A stretch of DNA of 64,000 nt from Adiantum capillus-veneris (Eukaryota > Streptophyta > Polypodiopsida > Polypodiales > Pteridaceae): the NCBI GenBank assembly GCA_014529385.2, contig CM043959.1, positions 65,288,253-65,352,252 of the forward strand. The letters are read 5' to 3'. This document shows positions 32,735 to 43,539 of this stretch, piece after piece (positions within the stretch are counted from its first letter, which is position 1; each line of letters begins with the position of its first letter). Position numbers and translations under genes: made by a program. The notes below the pieces were generated by a model. That model saw only the letters and a program-made list of their open reading frames with translations. It ran no database searches and had not been told where the DNA came from.

Positions 32735-34149
32735 GTAGGTGTGGAGGGAGCGCGTGTGTGCACAGTCACGACGACAGCGGAGAGCCAGTTTTATTCCCGA
32801 AATCGCGTCCGCGCGCACGCACTTTCAAGAGTGCAAACAGGGTTTCGACTTCGGCATCGGCAAATTCAGCTTTGCAAGAGCGTTTTCACCGGGTGTCCTG
32901 GTGTTTTACCCCCCTTTCGAAGCCATTCGAGCTATCAAAAACCTCATTCGAGCTACGGTTGAGGAGCTGCATTTTTCAGCCCTCTTTGGCAGTTTATGCT
33001 GCGTTTTTGGGTCGAAACGGAGGTTTTTGGCATAGCTTTCACACCCGGACTCGGATACATGTGATCCAGGAGTCTACCTTAGGGTTTTGGCACGCTCCGG
33101 ACGTGCTCGTCATATCATAATTTTTAAATTTTGAACATTGAATTTTTTGCAGCAGCAGCAGTTGTTTATTGTGTGTCGAGGATTCCACACATGGTTTGCT
33201 CTCAGATGTGAGAGTGATATTTGCTGCAAGTTTCCTCACAGGTGGGAGGATACAATGTATGCCTTATGTGGTTTGATGCTCAGGGAGACTAATGTGATTG
33301 TATTTTGAGCTCGGCAATGTATGCCTCGAGCATGTTTTTTGGCAGTCACAGGTAGAGCAGATATTTGTGTACTAGATTTGCAGGTGTTTGCAATCATGTA
33401 TGCAAAGTGTGGAGATTGGTGCATGCATTTGGAGTGTGGTTTGATGCGCTTTGGTTGCTCATGGTTTTGAGTGTGCAATCAGTTTGGTTACTGGTTTTGT
33501 GGCCGTTTTACTGACGAAACTCTGGCGAAATTTTCCCGGAGTTTTATGCGTATCATTTATGCGATCTAGGTAGAGATTGCGGGTTGCACTCAGCATTTGC
33601 GTGCGGTGTTCTCTGCAGGTGGGAGATTTGTGCGTGTGTATGCATCGATATCGCACATTGTGGGCTTGGTGATTAGCTCACGGGTTTGACAGTATACATC
33701 GATACCGCACATTGTGGGCTTGGTGATTAGCTCACGGGTTTGACAGGCGTACAGTTATCTTGGCACACTCACAGGAGTGAGTATTGTGATGTATGCTTGT
33801 GTGGCTACGAGCTAGGTAGCCGGATTCGAGCACTTATGGCTTGAGGTTTTTCAGCAGGTTTCAGCTACAGGTTTACAAGTTTACAGGCAGGTTTGAGGGC
33901 TTATTTGGGCGCTGAATTTTCAGCCATTGTTTCCTCTTTGCACGTGTCCATGTATGGCTCAGTTGTAGGCTGATTTGGGACACATTTGTGACTTGTTTAT
34001 GCAGCTGTTTAAGAGCTGAATTTTGGGGCTGATTTGCAGCCATATCTTACAGCCATATTTGCAGACTTTTGTTGATGCAATTTGAGCCAGTTTAGGGCTG
34101 ATTTGGTTGACATTTGCTACTCATTGTTGGTTGCTCTTTTGCGAGCATT
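32735..34149 (+). other. long leader of the 5S-LTR element
   Basis: About 1.4 kb without a convincing ORF (153 codons at 32659-33120 is the longest and has no motif). It includes a 54-bp tandem duplication (33643-33750). A tract TTTTTTGCAGCAGCAGCAG near 33147 resembles a splice acceptor, so part of the leader may be an intron. Confidence 0.5.
33643..33750. repeat. 54-bp tandem duplication in the leader
   Basis: CATCGATATCGCACATTGTG at 33643 recurs at 33697 as CATCGATACCGCACATTGTG, and the following GGGCTTGGTGATTAGCTCAC is identical in both. Confidence 0.95.
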
Positions 34150-36003
34150 ATGGCTGATTTTTCATTTGACTTCCAGCGTTATGGTCTGACACAGTTTGAT
34201 GGTGCATATTTTGTTGCTTGGAAGGAGCATATGCTTGTTGCATTGGCGGATTTGGGGCAGGATAAACCCTTGCGCGGTTTATCGGCGAAGCCCAATTCTA
34301 TGCGTGATGATGATTGGCAGGATCTTGATGAGTTAGCCATGTCTACGATTTGTTTGCATCTGGTTGAGTCTGTTTACTGGCAGGTCTCGAGGGAGACTAC
34401 AACTCATGCTTTATGGCAGAGTTTACATGCTATGTACGCGACATCCATGTCTACAGGGGAGTCTAGTCCCACTTCTATGTCCATGGGAGAGATTGGTCCC
34501 ACACGCAAGTCTCGATGGCATAGAGACTTGACATGTTGGCATTGTGGACATAGAGGTCACATTAGGCGTCGATGTTTCAGGCGTTTGAGACAATGGAGGC
34601 GACAAATGCGTGATGCAGATTTGGGCATGACAGATGCTAGTGAGATCAGTACGGTGGTTACTGAGTACGATTGTGACGGCGATGTCACATTTACATCTAG
34701 CTTGTCTTCAGACGATCTTATATCTATGGATTGCATATCGGATTGCACATTGTCTTCACATTGGTTACTAGATTCAAATGCTACTTTCCATGTCACGTCG
34801 CATCGTGAGTGGTTTAGCACGTTTTCTAGTGGGAGACTTGGTTGTGTGCACATGGCTGATTGTGCTGTGTATAACATTGAGGGTACAGGAGACGTATGTT
34901 TGTCCTTGCCCATTGGTATGAGATTTACCCTGCATCATGTGCGTTATGTGCCAGATTTGAGACGGGATTTGATCTCAGTCAGACAGTTACGGGATAGTGG
35001 ATGTCGGGTATCGCTGCTTGAGCGATCTTTTGCATTGCATTTGGGTTCGCTAGTGATTGCGAGAGGTGCCAGGAGTGGTACAGGTTACCCATTGCATGTG
35101 GATCACGGGAGAGACGGTGTTGTCTCTGTGATCATGCAGCCAAGTAGAGAGCGAAAGAGCAGGCGAGTCTCTTTTGCTTGTGGGTTGCAGGATGCTTTGC
35201 ATGGAGTGCAGAGTAGTGAGCTCGTTGTGCACACAGTTGGGGCACGACTTGAGCAGTCACACAGAGAGGTGACAGAGTCAGACATGCATTCTTTTCTAGT
35301 GACTGAGAAAAGCAGAGAGTCAGTTGTGCGAGATACTTCTATGCAGGATAGACAGGTAGAGCGGTCTTGCTCTAGTGAGTCACGACAGGAGGACGTTGTG
35401 CAAGAGTCTATGCATACGGAGTTAGAGCATGAGAGCTCTAGTGAGTCACAGCAGATTGAGTGGTCATGTTTGCAGTGGATGATTGCAGAGGAGACTGAGA
35501 TGTCAGCGATTATGCAGTCATTCCTTTCTATGCTCGACAGTGAGCATGGGGATATAGTTGTGCAGGATATGTCTTCCAGCAGACACCTAGAGCAGCTGGT
35601 GTGCTCTGAGGTTGCACAACAGGTTGATGCGTCTTTTGTGGACAGTCAGGAGATGCATGTGGCTGACACGCCTTGTCAGTCAGAGATGCCTATTGCCAGG
35701 GATATATATGTTGATGCATGCTCCGTAGAGCTAGCAGGGCCCGCTAGCATTGCATCGGCATTCGGTGGTCTCATGTATGAGATGTTGATCTTGAGACCGG
35801 ATATCGCAGCTGCAGTGGGAGCATTTGCAGTTGGGGTTGTCAGTCGTTTGTTGACTGATGATGGCATAGTGCACGAGGGAGATATGCAGGTATTGCGTAC
35901 ATACTTGCAGTACGTGTGGAGTACGTCTGGTGGTGTATGGACTTACACGGGAGCAGGACAGCCGGATGCACACGATCACAGCCAGCCAGTGGGTATCGGT
36001 TGA
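34150..36003 (+). CDS. Gag-protease-like protein with an RT C-terminal remnant
   Basis: 617 codons from the ATG at 34150 (MADFSFDFQRYG); an in-frame ATG at 34114 is less likely because Copia Gags begin near the FDG motif. Domains: Copia Gag core, residues about 8-95 (QFDGAYFVAWKEHML, TICLHLVESVYWQV, ALWQSLHAMY), shortened after LHAMY; zinc knuckle CWHCGHRGHIRRRC at 129-142 (CX2CX4HX4C, complete); retropepsin-like HWLLDSNATFHVTSHREWF with Asp208-Ser-Asn where the family has Asp-Ser-Gly; pre-integrase part (HHVRYVPDLRRDLISVRQLR); a Ser/Glu/Gln-rich tail; then at about 538-600 GGLMYEMLILRPDIAAAVG and VVSRLL, matching the end of Copia RT. Integrase and RT catalytic parts are absent. The frame is uninterrupted. 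Confidence 0.8.
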   Translation: MADFSFDFQRYGLTQFDGAYFVAWKEHMLVALADLGQDKPLRGLSAKPNSMRDDDWQDLDELAMSTICLHLVESVYWQVSRETTTHALWQSLHAMYATSMSTGESSPTSMSMGEIGPTRKSRWHRDLTCWHCGHRGHIRRRCFRRLRQWRRQMRDADLGMTDASEISTVVTEYDCDGDVTFTSSLSSDDLISMDCISDCTLSSHWLLDSNATFHVTSHREWFSTFSSGRLGCVHMADCAVYNIEGTGDVCLSLPIGMRFTLHHVRYVPDLRRDLISVRQLRDSGCRVSLLERSFALHLGSLVIARGARSGTGYPLHVDHGRDGVVSVIMQPSRERKSRRVSFACGLQDALHGVQSSELVVHTVGARLEQSHREVTESDMHSFLVTEKSRESVVRDTSMQDRQVERSCSSESRQEDVVQESMHTELEHESSSESQQIEWSCLQWMIAEETEMSAIMQSFLSMLDSEHGDIVVQDMSSSRHLEQLVCSEVAQQVDASFVDSQEMHVADTPCQSEMPIARDIYVDACSVELAGPASIASAFGGLMYEMLILRPDIAAAVGAFAVGVVSRLLTDDGIVHEGDMQVLRTYLQYVWSTSGGVWTYTGAGQPDAHDHSQPVGIG

Positions 36004-36083
36004 GAGCGGTTTTCTCTCACCTTTTGTAGTCTTTAGACTAGGTTCCCTTGCTTAAAGGCACATCGCCTTTAAGTGGGAGGTTG

Positions 36084-36290
36084 TTGGGATATAGGCGCTT
36101 GTGCCTTGCCCGGCCGCCCAGAGTCTGGGTGCCCACTGACTTGTATACCTTATACATAGCATAAGTGTATAGGGGGCTGCTCACTCTTTGAGTCTCCCCA
36201 CCCATATCTGTGTCGTGTGTCTCCTTCTCTCTCTCTCTCACTCTCTGTCTGTGGTGCTCCCCGATCCCCTTCAATCAGAGCCATGGTTCA
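36084..36290 (+). repeat. remnant of a second, Copia-type polypurine tract and LTR start
   Basis: After the ORF, CTTTAAGTGGGAGGT is followed by TGTTGGGATATAGGCGC, the usual Copia order of polypurine tract then LTR start. The downstream segment has a CTTATACAT-like box, CT-rich sequence and no partner copy in the element. The true 3' LTR lies 370 bp further on. I infer a relic of the Copia donor of the coding region. Confidence 0.5.
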
Positions 36291-36443
36291 AAGTCCAACC
36301 TCTGAGTCCGTGGAACAGGATATGTTGATGTTGACTTCAACCTCTGAGCTATCTCCCGGCCACGTTGAAGCTCTCAACCTCTGAGCCTAGAAAAAGACGG
36401 AACACGTTGGTACTCAAGGGGACGGGAAAGTCCCAAGTTTGGC

Positions 36444-36456
36444 TTAAGGGGGCGAT
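36444..36456 (+). promoter_or_regulatory. polypurine tract of the 5S-LTR element
   Basis: TTAAGGGGGCGAT immediately before the 3' LTR. Confidence 0.7.
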
Positions 36457-36664
36457 TGTTGGGGTAAGCCCAACTTGTGGTGACAAAGTGGTGTCTATCT
36501 ATGAGGCTTGCATAAATTGGTTAGACCGGAGGTCCCTAACACCTTAAGGTTTTGGGGTCTGGATGGCTAGACCAATTTGTGGAACGTCACAGTTAAGCGC
36601 ATATGCGCAAGAACAGTACTGGGATGGGTGACCTCCCGGGAAGTTGTTGCCCTCATGACCTACA
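36457..36664 (+). repeat. 3' LTR with 5S-like domain
   Basis: 208 bp, one substitution from the 5' LTR; followed by the target duplication AAACC (36665-36669). The 5S-like domain is at about 36554-36653. Confidence 0.95.
36554..36653 (+). ncRNA. 5S-rRNA-like sequence in the 3' LTR
   Basis: Same box A, intermediate element and box C as in the 5' LTR; one base different between boxes. Downstream is CACTA-C sequence, so a Pol III transcript from this copy would read into the flank. Confidence 0.85.
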
Positions 36665-36669
36665 AAACC

Positions 36670-37271
36670 TAATTAAGTGAATAGTCTACGATAAGTTCAC
36701 AATTATAAAAATAACAATATATTTTTCAAATTTCTAAATTTATTTACACAAAAACAACATAATGTAAATCAAAATAAATCTTTCCGTTAATGATAAAATG
36801 CAGTTATCTTTCTTAGCTAATGAATATTTTTTATTAACATTACTTATAAAATAGCATTTTATATTATTTTAAATGAAAAATATGTGTGCCTCGTATATAG
36901 TGTGTTTATTATTGTTTAGTGTGCATTTTTATTTCCTTGCGTGCTTGTTTATGTGAATGTGTGTGTTTATGTGTGTATGCAACAAAAGATAACGTTAGAC
37001 CACTCACATGCGGCCTATTTGAGCAAGAAAGAGTTGGAAAAATATCCTCAAACCTACAAAAATGCGCGCACACACACACGCGCTATGTTACACACACATA
37101 CAATAAAGTGCACAAATCTACAAGCAAACTTGAAGAGAAGCTCACCTTGTTGATGGGGAGTAGCCCGCGAGTGGAAATCTCACCTTTGGCAAGTCGTGAG
37201 GCAGTAGATCTGCAGCAAGGGAGGAGGAGGAGGGCAAGAAAGCAAGAGAAGAAAGGAGAAAAATGTGCACG
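36670..37271. other. CACTA-C upstream sequence between the two insertions
   Basis: AT-rich with GT/CA-rich stretches. The 127-codon plus ORF (36919-37302) has no motif and crosses the CACTA-A boundary. Confidence 0.5.
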
Positions 37272-37828
37272 AAACACTACAAGAGGTTGTGTGCTCTTGT
37301 GACGCTGTTAGCGACAGAAATACATTGGGTTTTTATAACCCCCGACGTCGCTAAAACCGTCGCTACGAGAGCGTCGCTATATAGAGACGCTCATAGCGAC
37401 GGTTATAGCGACGTTTACACAGAAGACTATAGCGACGCTACAGAGCCATAAATAGCGACGGTTATAGCGACGCCCGAGAGAATTTGTTTTTGGTTCAATG
37501 CCCTGCCACCCATCAACCATATTGTACTTGATTCACTTTTTAAAAAAAGTGCAAGGGTAGATAATAGACCCAAAATAGTCACCCACAAGACGCATTGTTT
37601 GCAAAATTGACAACTGTACACATCATAGGCAAAATGAATTGATTGACAAATGTAATAATGACAATTGTACAACATCATAGGCATAAAGAATTGATTGGCA
37701 AAAGGAACTGCGGTGACAAATGTAAAAATATACATGGTTCAAAAAGACGTATAAAATCCGTCTCATGATACATAAGCTATGAGAAACCCTAAACTAATGC
37801 TATCTAGCTACGGCTAAACTGACATCGT

Positions 37829-39138
37829 CTAGTTAGACGTCTCATCGCGTCCAAGCGGCGTATCTGTCGGATTCTGCAAAAAAAGACAATAAGACAGCTT
37901 TCAGTAAGTATAAACATATAACGACATTTATAAAACAATACAAAAAATAGAAAAGAGTAAACCCTAATACTAACCATGCCGCCGCGAGAACTGAGAATGT
38001 CCATCAGGGCGTTTAAGTCCTTCCTGCCTGCGTACTCGCGCTCGTACGGTGTGGGATCACGTCCTGTCATCGACCACTGTCAAAACTTACAAAGATTTCA
38101 TTATGTTAGAATTAAAAAACTCATAAACCCTAAACTATCGAACTTAAAGAGCAATGCGAAAACACTTACAAAATCGGCCTCAAATGATGCCCATCCACCG
38201 CTCCCCAAGTGGTGCGAGCTCCCTGCCTCTACTCGCGCTCTGGCTGCATCCTTTTGTTGCTTCCACTTGTCGGGATTCTCGCGCGCTGCTTTCTTCGCAT
38301 TCTTCCAATCTTCTTTGGCCAGCCAATCTGGCCTGTTCCACCCATTCTTGATTGCTTTTTGCACTTCGGATCGCTTGTGTTTGCTGTATTCGCGCATTCG
38401 AATCTTCATCAGGTCTTCATTGAAGCGCTGATCCCGTGTTGGAACGGGAAACTCATCATGAAGTATGCTGATGACTCTGTTTTTTAAATCACTTGGTACT
38501 TCACTCCATTTGTTTAGTATGTAGTGTCTAAACAGCTGAGAGCAAAGACCACGCATGCGCGAGATCACCTTCTTGCCGTCATCATCCATGATGATGCCGC
38601 CGCTGAAGTCGACGGAGTAAGACAAGCCCTCTGGCCGGTGACGCGTGAACCTGGGTGTCCCGACAGGGGTCTCTAGCGGCGTGTCGATGGGGGTACGGAC
38701 GTCAGGTGTCTCCACCGGCGTCTGGGCCCCGGAGCGAGGAGTGTCGAGTGGGGTGGCTCCTGGCGGAGTAGGTAGAGGTGTGTAGCTTCTAGGAACAGTC
38801 AGCTGTGCAAAACCTGGCGTAGATGGCGATGCTGTGGCTGGTGTGGGGGCGGGCAAAGAAGGGGAGGGTAAAGAGCCTCGTCGAACACGAGGCGGTGTGG
38901 AGGCATCGGTGGCGGAATCCCCACAACAATCGTGACCGCCACCACTAGAGCGCCGGTGTCTAGACGAGTGTGAAGCTCGTCTCGTCGACGCCGAAGCTTC
39001 AGAGCGCGCCGAATGCTCCGAAAGAGAGGGAGATGCGGATGGAGTAGGAACGCGCGATGATGCGCCAGAGCGATGACGCTCCACGTACCACTGTCTCTGC
39101 TGCGGTGACAAAGAAGAAAGAAACTCCTCATCATCCAT
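37829..39138 (-). CDS. CACTA-A TnpA-like protein (Transposase_24-like), apparently intact
   Basis: Three exons on minus: 39138-38170, 38076-37975 and 37873-37829, all joined in phase 0 with GT-AG introns (TTT|GTAAGTG; GACAG|TGG; ATG|GTTAGT; TGCAG|AAT), giving about 371 residues. ATG is preceded by an acceptor-like TTTAATGCAG, so a 5' UTR intron is likely. Residues 1-200 are Ser/Thr/Pro-rich with TP repeats (TPLDTPRSGAQTPVETPDVR). The conserved part follows: MRGLCSQLFRHYILNKWSEV, MREYSKHKRSEVQKAIKNGW, and KWKQQKDAARARVEAGSSHH with LGSGGWASF, like the GS-containing end of Transposase_24 proteins. Exon 2 has TGRDPTPYEREYAGRKDLNA. TnpA-type proteins bind the subterminal repeats and assist TNP2 in excision. 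No stop or shift seen. Confidence 0.8.
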
Positions 39139-39367
39139 ACCTGCATTAAACACACGAATATTTAAACTTAATATTGAATGAATAGAGTAGACAATGGCGC
39201 AAAGACCATTAAATACAATGACGTAATGACGTATATAAATACAATGACGCAATGAATTGAGTGATAGAAGAGGCAAGTCGAAAACTCAGAATTTTCAATC
39301 AAAAGATGTGAGCGCGAGTAGAAAAGAGCGTTATACACCATGGAAGGTACTTAGAGAGCCAGAGCTT

Positions 39368-42300
39368 TTACAACACGGAGCAAAATTGTTCAAATACAAT
39401 ATTTGTGGCTTTAAGAGATCTCTCTCTATCCTCGCATAACTCAGCATAACTTCCTATATCTATATAGAGCTCTCCGTTTAAACACATATCCTCTGTTTCA
39501 TTTTGTAGCTCCTCTGCATGCACCCCATATAGAGTAGTAGCATCTTGATGCTCGTCTGGCACCACCGCAGCGGCTTCTGATTGAGCATCTTCTCTGATCT
39601 CCTCCATTGATGCCGTTGTGATTGGCACATGGTAGCCTTCATACGTCCTTGCACTACGAGGGGCTACCTCTATGACGTACCACCAGTTTGATGTAGACTT
39701 TGTAGGATGAAATATTACCTGCCAGAGCCACATAACTTACATGAGAGCTTTCAAGCACATAACTTGTAAAAGGGGGATGTTAACTATTTACATACTTACT
39801 TGTTCACAATGCTCGGGTAGTACGAAAGTGTCTCTTAGGTCAGTCCATTTCTTAGTAGAATCCACCTCAAGAAAACCAGACTCTCCTCTACGCACAGTAG
39901 CGTTGCGACCCTCCATGATTATCTTGAACCATTGCACGTCGAACAAGTCGACAAAAAATCCTCTGTAATCGATCCTCAAAATCTCTTGCAACGTGCCGAA
40001 GTAAGTGAGTTCCGCCACCACAGGATCTGCATCAGAGGAACGTCGTCGACTATACTGTTCAAATTTTTCCATGATTCCACAATCTTGAGTAAAACGCTTT
40101 TTGTCGATTCGTTCCACCCTAAAATGTCGACCTTTACACCATGCTGCTGTGTATGACTTATACTACAACGAACAAAGATTATGAGTGGCCGTTCAAACGT
40201 TTATAAATAAAGTCACTTGCTAGTCGTACATTGCAAACTTACCTTGGTCGCGCAACCCCGAGAGTACTCCCACTCTTCCTCAGTCACTTTGTCACCGCAT
40301 TGTTGTGCGCTTTTCAATTGGTTGTGCAACCATCTTAAGCTCATGAAGGTTGGTAGGCTCTCCAGAACCGCTGAATAGTGCATCGGTGGTTGTCTTCCCC
40401 GTCTCCACTTGATTCCTGCCCTTTGTCACTCTTGCTTTGCATCCTCATATTGTGAAATCCACTTTTGCATCACTGGATTGTGAAGCATGCAAAATCGGTT
40501 TATTTTAGCCTCTAGATCTTCCGTCATCTTCTTCTCAACACCGAGATTGCACATGACAATCCCAGATATGCGCTCATCATCTATGGTTCGCCATAGCATG
40601 TCCCGGGCTTTATCAAATCCGTCTAGCCACTCTCCAATGTACACTAGGGACTCTGATACCAACCAACCTTCTGCCATGCTACCCTCCGGACGTGCCTTTT
40701 GACGCACATATCCCTTAAGCGTTTTCATGAAACGTTCTAAGAAGAACATCCATCTGGAATGAACTGTGCCAGCTATTTCCACCTCATCAACTATGTGAAC
40801 AAGAAGATGCACCTGAATGGTTAGCATGGTAGTAGGAAAATGTTTCTCAAACATGCACACAAGCTCCGCAGCATTTAGTTTGGCGAATGGTATGGAGTCT
40901 ACGTTGATCTCCTTTTGTGAGATCCATTGCACCAGCTTTGCAAGTTTGTAGATTGTGTTACGGATGTCGAGAGACAAACATCCCTCAATGGCAACGGTAA
41001 AATAAACTGTAAAGTATGTGCAGCAATGATATTAAAGTCCACATTTTATGCAATGATATTAAAGTCCACTATGAACGTACCTGACACATTTTATGCCAAT
41101 CGTGTGACTTCAAACCGGTAAGCTTTCCTTCTTTAGTAAAACACGTTCGGAGCGAGTGCATTACACCAGTGGGAGTCCGCAAAGATCGAATGGTCTCTTT
41201 TACTTTGCGTTCTTGGGCTCCTGTGAAAATCCATGGTGCTTTAGGGAGTTTTATCGATCCATCAGACGCTGTTTGCGGCCAATATTGCTCCATACGATCC
41301 ACATTTCTAAGGTCAACTCTGGCTCCCAAAGTACCTTCTTGCCGGTCAGATGGTCCCATAGTAGATTACCCACATTCTTGAATATGTGCATTGGATCGAG
41401 CAAGTGATTGATCATGAGTCGGGGCCAGTATGGAAACTCGTACCATAGAGATAGTCTCTTCATCCCTGGAGGCAATCCGTCATCGCACATCTCCTTCTGC
41501 TCTAACCATGCTTGTGCAGACATCCTTGGTGGCTCTCTTCCCAAAAAGCCGTTGCGTAACACATGATTCTCTGGAAGATACGCTTGATGACCTTCGTAGA
41601 TTTGCTTCTTCAGTGAGGGTGCCCTACGTGCATTCAGTCTAGGTCCACATGTGACACATGCTCTGTATCCGCTTGTTTGAAGCCCTGCATGTATACACAT
41701 GATAATAGATCAACTATGGGAAAAAACAAGATTTACAGTGTCTGAGTGAGGAGTGTCAATAGATCACCTGAGCATTCTGTTAGCCCGGGATAGTCATGCA
41801 TGGTCCACATTAGAATGCCTCTGATCAAAGCATTCCGTCGTCCTGTGTGTCGGCTCATATCCACCACCTCTATGCCAATCCACAATTGTTGTAGCTCTTC
41901 CAATAGTGGACGAAGATACACATCCATATTCCCCACTTTATATCGCCCTGGCACAATCAAGCTTAGCCATAGGTGCCCCTTCTTCGTAGTCAACCACGGG
42001 GGAATGTTGTAGTTGACGATGACAACGGTCCATACACTGTAAGATGTTGATCTTTGACCAAATGGATTTACGCCATCCATAGCCAGGCCTAAGCGCAAAT
42101 TTCGAGCTTCCCTGGCAAAATCCGACCATGTTCCATCTATATGTTTCCAGGCTGTGCAATCTGTAGGAATTCGTAGCACACCATCCGAAGATTTATTCTC
42201 CTCATGCCATGATGCTAGGGCGGACATGGACTTACATTCGAAGAAATGCTTGATGCGAGGAAGTAGAGGAAAATGTCGCAAAACCTTTTGTGGAATTTTT

Positions 42301-43136
42301 GTCCCGTGGAGATCTACTCGATATCTTTCGGAATCACATTTCGGACACTTCTCCATGTCTATGTATTCCCCTCTGAAAAGAATGCAGTCATTAGGACAAG
42401 CGTGGATAGAATTGTAATCCATCCCCAAGTTTCGCAAAATCTTTCTTGCTTCATCTCGGGAATCTGGCATCACATTGTCAGCTGGTAGTATGTGCTCTTT
42501 AAGCAATCTACACAACATAAAAATACGATACAGTCGTGTAAAAATCTATCAGATCATTATACATTTAGAGTTTTATTAAAGTAAACTAATTGTAATAGAT
42601 CACCTGAAAAGCGCTGTGACGCTAGTGTCACTCCATCCAAACTTTTCCTGCATGTTGAGAAGAACCAGGAGTGCTTTCAATCTAGACATATGTGCTCCAT
42701 TATACAATGGCGTATCGGCTTCACTTTTCATATCATCATAGATAAGCCTTTCTGAATCCATGATCGTCTCGATCATTTCATCAATCTCGGGCTCAAACAT
42801 TGCTTTGTTGGGAATGTGCTCTGCATGATCATCCCCCGAGCTGTCAGAGGCTACATCTTGTGGCCTCACATATGCTGCTTGACCAAAGCGCCTGCGAACA
42901 CGTCTATTGGGTTGCAAGATTGCTGCTTGTTGGCCAGCGTCAAAGTCCGAGGAGTTATAATTGGCAACAACTCGATCTATAATAGATGGATCGAACTCGC
43001 CAAATTCGCGAACGTGCTGCAAAGAAACACGTCTTGTCCGTCACACAGCATGCTTGCATTGATTACAAGGACATAAGACCCTCGTTGAGAGATAGGTGTT
43101 TCGATTGGACGGTCCCACATCCTCGTCACTACTCAT
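39368..43136 (-). pseudogene. CACTA-A TNP2 transposase, multi-exon, broken
   Basis: Exons on minus: 43136-42604, 42507-41768, 41684-41081, 41006-about 40240, about 40130-39808, about 39719-39368, with GT-AG junctions at those I checked. Start MSSDEDVGPSNRNTYLSTRV. Exon 2 has the Transposase_21 hallmarks: DYNSIHACPNDCILFRGEY, KVLRHFPLLPRIKHFF, GLAMDGVNPFGQRSTSYSVW, VIVNYNIPPWLTTKKGHLWL. Exon 3: LDPMHIFKNVGNLLWDHLTG and GLKSHDWHKM. Exon 4: DUF4218 (VHSRWMFFLERFMKTLKGYV). Exons 5-6: DUF4216 (YFGTLQEILRIDYRGF, WWYVIEVAPR). Against CACTA-B it has TGA for CGA at 43043-43041 and 40428-40426, and one-base deletions near 41335 and 40996. Non-functional. Confidence 0.92.
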
Positions 43137-43198
43137 AATGAGGATAAAAATCTTATAACCTGGACAACAAATTTAATATTCTATTGGCATTCTTCGTC

Positions 43199-43202
<4 letters not shown>

Positions 43203-43264
<62 letters not shown>
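43203..43264. repeat. (CT)n microsatellite upstream of CACTA-A TNP2
   Basis: About 62 bp; CACTA-B has the same repeat at the same place (59778-59826), so it predates their split. Confidence 0.98.
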
Positions 43265-43266
<2 letters not shown>

Positions 43267-43267
43267 A

Positions 43268-43400
43268 CCTCACATTCTCTAGTCATGTCCAATCCCCGCA
43301 CACCTCGGTCTAGAGGTGCACAGAGAGCAGAACCACCGGGTTATAATCTCATCTTTATTGGTCAATACCTATATTTGTGGGTACAAGAAATCTACACACC
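43268..43400. repeat. CACTA upstream module, single copy
   Basis: CTCACATTCTCTAGTCATG, CACCTCGGTCTAGAGGTGCA, then CTTTATTGGTCAATACCTAT; homologous to 59852-59965 and to the array at 31284-32120. Confidence 0.85.
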
Positions 43401-43539
43401 CACGTCTACATGATACTGCATGTAGTGGACAAAACCCTTTTGCCTCTTCTCTAGCTGTAGCACTTCACAGCATCTTAACATCTTTTCACAGTAGATCTTT
43501 TCACTGTTCGTCTAACTCTAAACCCTAAACCGTAAGTAA

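Larger units (their letters stand above)
32513..36664 (+). mobile_element. 5S-LTR retrotransposon (Cassandra-like LTRs) with a coding interior
   Basis: A complete LTR element of 4,152 bp: 208-bp LTRs (32513-32720, 36457-36664) starting TGTTGGGG and ending CTACA, differing at one position; tRNA-Met primer site 32723-32734; polypurine tract before the 3' LTR; AAACC target duplication. Each LTR contains a 5S-rRNA-like domain, the hallmark of Cassandra TRIMs. Known Cassandra elements are mostly under 1 kb and non-coding; this one carries a 617-codon Gag/protease-like ORF. It lacks integrase and almost all RT, so it is non-autonomous. It lies within CACTA-C. Confidence 0.9.
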
